From Watersipora subatra (lineage: Eukaryota; Bryozoa; Gymnolaemata; Cheilostomatida; Watersiporidae), in assembly GCF_963576615.1 (NCBI RefSeq), contig NC_088715.1, positions 64,307,981 through 64,371,980 of the forward strand: a DNA stretch of 64,000 nt, read 5' to 3'. Below the pieces are notes generated by a model, which saw only the letters and a program-made list of their open reading frames with translations, made no database searches and was not told where the DNA came from. Both the position numbers and the translations under genes were made by a program. The first letter of the stretch is position 1, and each line of letters starts with the position of its first letter. Positions 55,946-64,000 of the stretch are shown one piece after another.

Positions 55946-58078
55946 ATAATCCCTTATATATAAAACTCATATATATAACTCATATATATAACTAATATAT
56001 ATAACTCATATTTATATAACTCATATACATAACTCATATATATAACTCATATATATAACTCATGTATATAACTCATATACATAACTCATGTATATAACTC
56101 ATATATATAACTCATATATAAAACTCATATATATAACTCATATATATATAACTCATATATAAAACTAATATATATAACTCATATTTATATAACTCATATA
56201 CATAACTCATGTATATAACTCATATATATAACTCATGTATATAACTCATATACATAACTCATGTATATAACTCATATATATAACTCATATATATAACTAA
56301 TATATATAACTCATATATATAACTCATGTATATAACTCATATATATAACTCATATATATAACTAATATATATAACTAATATATATAACTCATATTTATAT
56401 AGCTTATATATATGCAACTTATATATATAACTCATATATATAACTCGTATATATAACTCATATATATTTAACTAATACATATAACTCCTCTATGTAACTC
56501 ATACATATAACTCATACATATAACTCATATATATATAACTCATATATATAACTAATATATATAACTCATATTTATATAACTCACATACATAACTCATGTA
56601 TATAACTCATATATATAACTCATGTATATAACTCATATACATAACTCATGTATATAACTCATATATATAATTCATATATAAAACTCATATATATAACTCA
56701 TATATATAACTCATATATATAACTCATATATATATATAAGTCATATATATAACTCATATATATAACTCATATACATAACTCATGTATATAACTCATATAT
56801 ATAATTCATATATAAAACTCATATATATAACTCATATATATAACTCATATATATAACTCATATATATAACTCATATATATAACTCATATATATAACTCAT
56901 ATATATAACTCATATATATAACTCATATATATAACTCATATATATAACTCATATATATAACTCATGTATATAACTCATATATATATATAACTCATATATA
57001 TAACTAATATATATAACTCATATATATAACTCATATATATAACTCATATTTATAACTCATATATATAACTGATATATATAACTCATATATATAACTCATA
57101 TATATAACTCATATATATAACTCATGTATATAACTCATATATATAACTCATATATATAAATAATATATATAACTCATATATATAACTCATGTATATAACT
57201 CATATATATATAACTCATATATATAACTAATATATATAACTCATATTTATATAACTCATATATATATATAACTCATGTATATAACTCATATATATAATTC
57301 ATATATAAAACTCATATATATAACTCATATATATAACTCATATATATAACTCATATATATAACTCATATATATAACTCATATATATAACTCATATATATA
57401 ACTCATATATATAAATCATGTATATAACTCATATATATAACTCATATATATTACTAATATATATAACTCATATATATAACTCATGTATATAACTCATATG
57501 TATAACTCATATATATAACTAATATATATAACTCATATATATAACTCATGTATATAACTCATATATATAACTCATGTATATAACTCATATATATAACTCA
57601 TATATATAACTAATATATATAACTCATATTTATATAACTCATATACATAACTCATGTATATAACTCATATATATAATTCATATATAAAAATCATATATAT
57701 AACTCATATATATAACTCATATATATAACTCATATATATAACTCATATATATAACTCATATATATAACTCATATATATAACTCATATATATAAATCATGT
57801 ATATAACTCATATATATAACTCATATATATTACTAATATATATAACTCATATATATAACTCATGTATATAACTCATATGTATAACTCATATATATAACTA
57901 ATATATATAACTCATATATATAACTCATATATATAACTCATGTATATAACTCATATGTATAACTCATATATATAACTCATATATATATAACTCGTATATA
58001 TAACTCATATATATTTAACTAATACATATAACTCCTCTATGTAACTCATACATATAACTCATACATATAACTCATATA
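55946..58078. repeat. 13-bp satellite (AACTCATATATAT), left part
   Basis: About 160 copies with recurring variant blocks (for example the ..atttatataactcatatacataactcatgtat.. set repeated every few hundred bases), showing higher-order duplication. It is interrupted by the element at 58079 and resumes at 59213. Confidence 0.95.
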
Positions 58079-58400
58079 CAGTCAAACATGGATAACTCGT
58101 CCACGGATAGCTCGAACACATGGTTAATTCGAAAATTTCCTTTGGTCCGTTCCCACGTAATGATAAATTGCTATAGATAACTCGAACTCAACACTGTTAA
58201 TTCGAACTGTTTTTTTGCCCAGCGGCTACCGAAACGGTTGTTATTGCTTTAGAAAATCACTTTATTCAAAGCCATAGAGGTAAACTTCATCTTTTCGTAA
58301 TTCATAAGCGTCGTTATTACCACCATCGGCAAAATATTTTTGTCAATGACTTTTCTAAAAGTTTGGTGAAATTTGATTTATACTGCGATACGATGAATAG

Positions 58401-58531
58401 CACGGGCTAGCCGGGGCACGCGTGCAAGGATTTTCGCCACGCACATACAAAACAAAAATCGCATGTTGTTTTTGTTTTGTATGTGCGTGGCGAAAATCCT
58501 TGAGTGCGTGGCGTAACCCAGCTAGCCCGTG
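58401..58531. mobile_element. 131-bp fold-back element nested in the pogo-like element
   Basis: The ends cacgggctagc and gctagcccgtg are flanked by the 8-bp direct repeat atgaatag (58393-58400 and 58532-58539). The arms pair over nearly their whole length (ggattttcgccacgcacata and its complement) with a loop of about 10 bases. The 8-bp duplication fits a hAT-mobilised element. Confidence 0.85.
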
Positions 58532-58541
58532 ATGAATAGCT

Positions 58542-58577
58542 TTCCGACGTTGATTCCGTGTTGAATCAACGTCGGAA
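58542..58577. repeat. Perfect 15-bp stem hairpin
   Basis: ttccgacgttgattc (58542-58556) and gaatcaacgtcggaa (58563-58577) enclose a 6-base loop. Confidence 0.9.
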
Positions 58578-59212
58578 TGTTGAATGTTTAAATCGTCTTA
58601 AAAATTCTTGTAATTAAACGTATACGTTGTCTGAGCTACAAAAAAACTATTCATCATTTGACCTAAACACAGAATACGTGTGTACATTCAATAAGTATCT
58701 ATTAAAAAAGTGTGAGTGATATAGAATGTACCGTAAAACCTCGTAAAACTTCTAATTGAACTGCCTCGGAGTGTTGCTCTTAACGAATCCCAGGTAAAGT
58801 AAGGTAATCTGCATAAACTTCAAGAAAAAATGGCAAAATTGATCGTGGGTAAAACCCCAAAAGAAAAAAATGTCTTTTCTTTTGAGCATTTCAACAACGA
58901 TCAAGTTTTGCCAATGTCAATCTGAAAAACGTCCTGGCAATAACATCACCTCAAACAACAAACCAATCTCAAGTGATAGAAAAATCTCTATACTTTTTCA
59001 TGAAAACGTTTTAAACTTTACATTAGAAGCATTTAATTTGAAACAAGCCATTTGTGCTTTTGATTTATATTATAGTTTGTATATGTACATGTATCTACTA
59101 ATAAATAAGTAAATATATGGACTTGTGACAGTGCTCTGATAACTTGAACGCTCTGATAATTCGAACACTTTTGCTCGGTCCCTTGAAGTTCGAGTTATCC
59201 ATGTTTGACTGT

Positions 59213-60089
59213 ATATATAACTCATATATATAACTAAGATATATAACTCATATTTATATACCTCATATACATAACTCATGTATATAACTCATATATATAA
59301 CTCATGTATATAACTCATATATATAATTCATATATATAACTCATGTATATAACTCATATATATAACTCATATATATAACTAATATATATAACTCATATTT
59401 ATATAACTCATATACATAACTCATGTATATAACTCATATATAACTCATATATATAACTCATATATATAACTCATGTATATAACTCATATATATAACTCAT
59501 ATATATAACTAATATATATAACTCATATATATAACTCATATATATAACTCATATATATAACTCATGTATATAACTCATATATATAACTCATATATATAAC
59601 TAATATATATAACTCATATTTATATAACTCATATACATAACTCATGTATATAACTCATATATATAACTCATATATATAACTCATATATATAACTCATGTA
59701 TATAACTAATATATATAACTCATATTTATATAACTTATATATATGCAACTTATATATAACTCATATATATATAACTCGTATATATAACTCTTATATATAT
59801 AACTAATACATATAACTCATATATGTAACTCATACATATAACTCATACATAGAACTCATATATACATGTATAACTCATATATATAACTCATATATATATA
59901 ATTCATATAAATAACTCATATATATAACTCATATATATAGCTCATATATATAACCCATATATGTATGTAGCTCATATATATAACTCATATATATAACTCA
60001 TATATATATAACTCATATATATAGCTCATATATATAACTCACATACATAGCTCATATATATAACTCTCATATATATAACTCATATATAT
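59213..60089. repeat. 13-bp satellite, right part
   Basis: Continuation of the array at 55946, about 67 copies, ending directly at the LTR of the third gypsy element. Confidence 0.95.
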
Positions 60090-60419
60090 TGTAAAGGTTT
60101 GTGCGACCTTCACTTTCTTCCACTAGTACAAGACTTGGGCATGAGTACAATACATATATTTCTGCTTAGTTCATCAAGGTGTACAAGAAAGAATCAAGTA
60201 ACAGGCAATGAACAGGCCCAGAACAGCTCTGCTTTTCTACACAAATGGTCGAGCTTATATAGATAGTAAGCTCCGCCTCCGTTCTACTCGGCTGGACCCA
60301 GCATGGCTCTGGCTTGGCTTTGCTGAACTTCGACCTCATTAACACGCCTGACTGAACACAGCTTGGCTCGGCTTAACTCAGCCCTATGCTCAGCTTCCAG
60401 TGGACCACATTCCACAACA
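60090..60419 (-). repeat. 3' LTR of the third gypsy
   Basis: Plus-strand start tgtaaaggtttg, end ccacaaca (minus: TGTTGTGGAATG). On the minus strand it is preceded by the purine tract tgggggagag (60420-60430). A TATATAAGC box lies at 60253-60261 (minus strand). Identity with the other LTR cannot be checked in this window. Confidence 0.65.
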
Positions 60420-61480
60420 CTCTCCCCCATTGGTGACCATGGTCTCCAATCTAAACCTTGGGAGAGAGCCTACAGTAGCCAGTTGGCAGACCTCCTCATC
60501 TCTTGTCAGGGTTCTGTCCAGGTGCTCCACATTCGTGTCTAAGGCAGTTGCCCCAGGGTAGCTCATGCCGGCCTCGGCGACCACCTTCTCCCACTCCCTA
60601 TCTCCATGGTCTGCTGCCACACCGACTGGCTTTGGTGCACTTAGGGCTTCCTCAGCTTCTTTCAAGCTCCTGGTGACCAAAGTCAATAGTTCTGGCAAAG
60701 ACGCATCACATGCGTAATCCAAGTTTCTAACAAACTGAGGGCGTCTGGGGTGAGCGAATGCGCCAACAGAAAGGCCCTGGTGGCGGCCATGAGAACCACC
60801 TGGTTGTCTTCTTGTCCCACCTCCGGGTCATTTGCTGGTGAATCCATCGAGTAGCACACCCCATTCCCATACCGGTCCGGTCTTCTAGTAGTACGAGCCA
60901 GCCTTGGGTTGTGGCGGACAGGTTCCGATGAAGTTTCCAGTGTCAGAGCCGTTCTGGTCTTCTCTGGGTTTGATTTCGGTTTCTCGGAATTTCTTCTAGT
61001 GGGACCGGAATGGCTTCTACTAAACTTGGAGAGCGTCCTTGGCGTCCCTGGCGTTCTCATTCCTCCAGTCCGGCCGAGTTTTCTCCAGGAGTTACCTCCT
61101 GTCCTTGCTTTTCAGCAGCCTCCAGCAGCAACCTTTCCCAGTTCAGGGGCAGCATTATAGGCACAGGGTCAACTCTGGTCTCTTCCTGCCTTTTCTCCAG
61201 CCTGCTGTGTCAAGCTCCCTTCATGTTGGAACCCCTCCTTGGCTCCAGAGTGGCTGGGGCCTGTCCCAACCTCTCTGGGCAAACATGATAGGGTTTTAGC
61301 CTTACTTCGCTTTGGATGGAAGACTGGCCCTGCCATTTCACCAGATATGTGTGGTTTCCCTAGGCCTTCAGGACCTGGTATAGTCCCATGAACTTTGTCT
61401 GCAGCTTGGCATTTTCTCTCCATCTTCGGCATTTGTTCATGAGCCATACCAGTTACCTGGGGCGTACAGCAGTGGCTCTT
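60420..61480 (-). pseudogene. C-terminal pol extension of the third gypsy
   Basis: Minus-strand pieces 61060-60683 and 60722-60390 carry a hydrophilic tail with RRPDRYGNGVCY, comparable to RRMVGPPIRYGETVCH in the 24755 element. They end just before the polypurine tract. The two pieces are in different frames. No zinc finger like that of the first element was seen. Confidence 0.55.
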
Positions 61481-62400
61481 ACCTGTCTTCTTGCCGCACC
61501 TCCATCTGGCTTCGCTGTAGTGTCTCATGCACTGTCTGCATTCTCCGCTGCACCTCCAGAGCGTGCTTGTGGGCAGAAAAGAACTCGGCCGGTAGAGGGT
61601 GGCTTTCTAGCTGGTCTGGCAATCTAGGCTCCTGTCCCAACATTAGCATGTTGGCCGTTTCTCTAGTTGTGGAGTAGAGGTGCCTCTGTATGCCCTCATC
61701 AGCTGGGGGAGCAGTAGGTCCCACTCGTCCTGTCCTTGAGCCAAGAGCAGCGCCCTCAAGGAGTCTTCTAGTCCCCGGATATTCTGCTCCACGATTCCAT
61801 TTGCATGTAGATAATACGAAGTTGTGTGGATCTTCCCCACGTTCCAGAGTTAGCACAGTTCGGCCATCAGTTGGCTCTCAAACTGCGCCCTCTGGTCCGT
61901 GTGGGTCTGCTCACGCAATCCCAAATAGCAGAAGACTCACTCATCCAGTGCGTTGGCGACCACCAGGGCCGTGGCGTCAGGTAGTGCCAAGGCGTCCTGC
62001 CACCGGGTGAAGTGGTCGGTGAAAACCAGCACCCACTTGTTCACCCTTGGCATGACAAGAAATGGCCCACCAGATCCACGGCCACCTTCTGCCAGGGTCG
62101 TCCTGCATAGAGTTTCCTTTTTCCTCTGGCTGCCTTTGTCCCTCCATGCTTTGCGGCCTGGCACACCTCGCAACTCTTGATGAACCATCTGACTGTGGAT
62201 GTCAGTTTGGGCCAGTACCACGTCAGTTGGAGGTGACCTATTGTCCTTCCCACCCCAGAGTGAGCCAGAGTGTGCGTTTGCCACACCGTGGTTCCCCACA
62301 TAGCCGAGTGGCAGACGGCGCACTTTCTGGTGTGGCCCTGCGGGGCCATGCGTGCTTTCAGCATGCTATCCTGTCGTATGTGCAAAGAGTGTCGCATGTG
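61480..62400 (-). pseudogene. Integrase of the third gypsy
   Basis: Minus-strand pieces: HHCC zinc domain (62397-62041; HTLAHSGVGRT...CEVCQ), first catalytic Asp (VDLVG near 62075), second Asp (HTDQ near 61890) and Glu (GIVEQN near 61795). A frame change near 62060 and TGA/TAA stops around 61935 and 61850 break it. The region after the Glu (LMRAYRGT, QEPRLPDQL) follows in two overlapping frames. Confidence 0.8.
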
Positions 62401-63500
62401 ATGCAGGATGTCCAGCTCTCTACTCTGACCTCCAGGTGTTCTGCTGGCACCTCCTTTCCTGTGGCGATGGCACGGTACATGATGGCCACTGGTCCCTGTT
62501 TGGTAGCCTGTGTCCTTGCCAGTTTGCCTTTTGGTCCAGTCACTCCTGGCGGGGCTGATGGCCCCTCAAGAGAACCTCCAGCACCCAGGTTCAATCTTGC
62601 CACTGCTGGGGCGAGAGTCCCGTGTGGGTTGCCGGCCAACCCCTCGGGGTATGCGACGTTGCCCAAGGTCGATCCAGCTCTATCGAGGGCGGGAGTCCCA
62701 TCCAGGCAACTGGTCGGTACCCACGCGGCTAACGGCCCTTGTTCCCTTGCCAGCTCTTTCCATGAGGGACTCCCGTCCCTCTGTTCAATGCTTGCGCATT
62801 GCCGGCAGTCTTTGCAGATTTGCCTGCTCAATCCATCCGCTTTTCCGTGGTGAGTCCCTGACTGATGCTCCAAGATGTAGGGGAACTCCGCCAAGATCTC
62901 AAGCCATTGGGCTACTTGGTTTGAGAGTTCCCTCCTCTTGCATAGCCACCGGAGTGATGCATGGTCCGTCCGTAGGAGGAATTCCTGGCCATCCAGATAC
63001 GGCCGAAAGTGTTTGACCGCCTTCACTACCGCAAGTATCTCCCCTCGAGTGATGCAGTAATTGCGCTCCGAAGGGGTGAGGGTCTTGCTGTAGTAGGCAA
63101 TGACTCTCTCGCAGCCCTCCTGTTCTTGGGACAGCACGGCCCCCACTCCACATTCGCTGGCATCCGTGTCAAGGATGTACTGTCTCTGAGGATCCGGATA
63201 GCTCAAGATTGGGGCGGTGCTGATGCTCTCCTTCAGCGTATTGAAAGCAGCCTGTTCTCCCTCACCCATATCCAGGGCTCTCCTTTTGCAGTCAGTTGGT
63301 GCAAAAGGTGTGCTATATTGGCAAACTCCGGGATATATTGTCGGTAGTAGCCGACCGTCCTGAGGAATCCTTGGAGTTCCCTCACTCCGCTCAAACTCGG
63401 CCACTTTGCTACTGCCTCCACCTTTTTGGAGTCTGTAGAGACTTTGTCCTGGCTTACTATGTAACCCAGTTATCAAACCTGGGGTTGCAATAGCTTGCAC
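62400..63500 (-). pseudogene. RNase H and connection region of the third gypsy
   Basis: A long minus-strand frame with the RT thumb/connection (LPTIYPGVCQYS), RNase H first Asp (LDTDASECGVGAVLSQ), YYSKTLTPSERNY, and LRTDHASLRWLC. The connector LEHQSGTHHGKADGLSRQ ends the domain. A linker of about 130 residues before the integrase zinc domain is rich in Gly, Ala and Pro. Confidence 0.85.
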
Positions 63501-64000
63501 TTAGAGGGCTTCAGCTTTAGGCCAGCCTTGTGGAGTCTCTAGAAGACCTCCTCCAGCCGATGTAGATGCGCATCGAAATCCGGGGCGATGAGGATAATAT
63601 CATCCGGATATAGCAGCAGCGTTCACTAGTGGAGGCCATGTAGAACGCGTTCCATGAGTCTTTGGAAGGTGGCGGGGACGGACGTCAGTCCAAAAAGCAA
63701 CACCTTCTACTTCAACAGCCTGGACAGTGTCGAGAAAGCTGACTTCTCCTGCACCTCTGCATTCAGGGGTACCTTCCAATACTCGCTTACCAGGTCGAGC
63801 ATGCTGAAATAGCGACTGCCGGACAAGGCGTCCAGGCTGTCGTTGATCCTGGGTAGCAGGTAGGCATCCTGCTTTGTGATGACATTGAGTTGCCGGTAGT
63901 CAATGCGGAAGCGCCACTTCTCGTCCTTTTTTCGGACCAACACCATGGGCAGCTCTAAGCTCTTCTAGCTGGCTCAATGAGTCCTCGTTTAAGCAGATTC
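63500..64000 (-). pseudogene. Reverse transcriptase of the third gypsy (partial)
   Basis: Minus strand: VLVRKKDEKWRFRIDYRQLN (63946 onward), SMLDLVSEYWKVPL, then a frame break. The catalytic box near 63600 reads YPDD, so both catalytic aspartates are present, unlike in the other two gypsy copies here. A frame break lies near 63950 before LLKRGLIEPA at the window edge. Confidence 0.82.

Larger units (their letters stand above)
58079..59212. mobile_element. pogo/Tigger-like non-autonomous element inserted in the satellite
   Basis: The ends cagtcaaacatggataactcg (left) and cgagttatccatgtttgactg (right) are inverted repeats flanked by TA. A CAGT start with a TA target is typical of pogo-type Tc1/mariner elements. 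The interior has repeated gataactcgaac-like motifs near both ends and no transposase. An 80-codon frame at 58870 is unremarkable. Confidence 0.8.
60090..64000 (-). mobile_element. Third Ty3/gypsy element, minus strand, cut by the window end
   Basis: Left to right on the plus strand it shows the 3' LTR, the C-terminal pol extension, integrase, RNase H and reverse transcriptase, all reading leftward. The remainder (protease, gag, 5' LTR) is beyond 64000. It is related to the 24755 element in protein motifs (KHFRPYL, TDHASLRWLC, AGRPWQK) but has a different, shorter LTR. Frame breaks are numerous. Confidence 0.88.

Overview
The window looks like AT-rich nuclear DNA of an invertebrate animal. It has intron-rich coding sequence with GT-AG splice sites, many minisatellites and a dense load of eukaryotic transposons (Ty3/gypsy, Helitron, hAT, piggyBac-like, pogo-like). 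There are no bacterial operons. The species cannot be fixed from the sequence; an aquatic invertebrate such as a lophotrochozoan is a guess. All comparisons below were made by eye.

Region 1 (about 500-21,160, + strand) is the one convincing host gene. It is the 3' part of a gene for a single-pass membrane protein with at least eleven CCP/Sushi modules, one per exon. All CCP exons are symmetric phase 1-1. They are followed by a transmembrane exon and a short cytoplasmic-tail exon with a stop at 21,156; the signal peptide and 5' exons lie outside the window. The gene has grown by tandem duplication of exon pairs. Two different minisatellites (18-bp and 21-bp units) sit exactly at the junctions between duplicated pairs. 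A decayed CCP exon copy lies at 18,362.

Region 2 (22,000-36,500) is a decayed Helitron (Rep/helicase) split by a nearly complete 9.6-kb Ty3/gypsy element at 24,755-34,351. That element has 794-bp LTRs about 99% identical, an ATAT target duplication, a tRNA-Leu type primer site, and gag and pol linked by a textbook -1 frameshift signal. A very long post-integrase extension includes a C2H2 zinc finger. The element is broken by one gag frameshift, in-frame stops and a YLND catalytic box.

Region 3 (37,400-46,650) holds a 45-bp minisatellite, an older minus-strand gypsy element (38,802-43,908) without a recognisable integrase, and a piggyBac-like non-autonomous element (44,218-45,742).

Region 4 (46,650-51,060) is a 29-bp minisatellite split by a 3.45-kb hAT element with a degraded transposase. 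The hAT itself carries a 759-bp fold-back element.

Region 5 (51,060-64,000) is mostly repeats: a perfect palindrome, tRNA-like dispersed repeats, a 12-bp array, and a roughly 3-kb 13-bp satellite split by a pogo-like element that carries a 131-bp fold-back. The window ends in a third, minus-strand gypsy element, cut by the window edge, whose reverse transcriptase keeps its catalytic aspartates.
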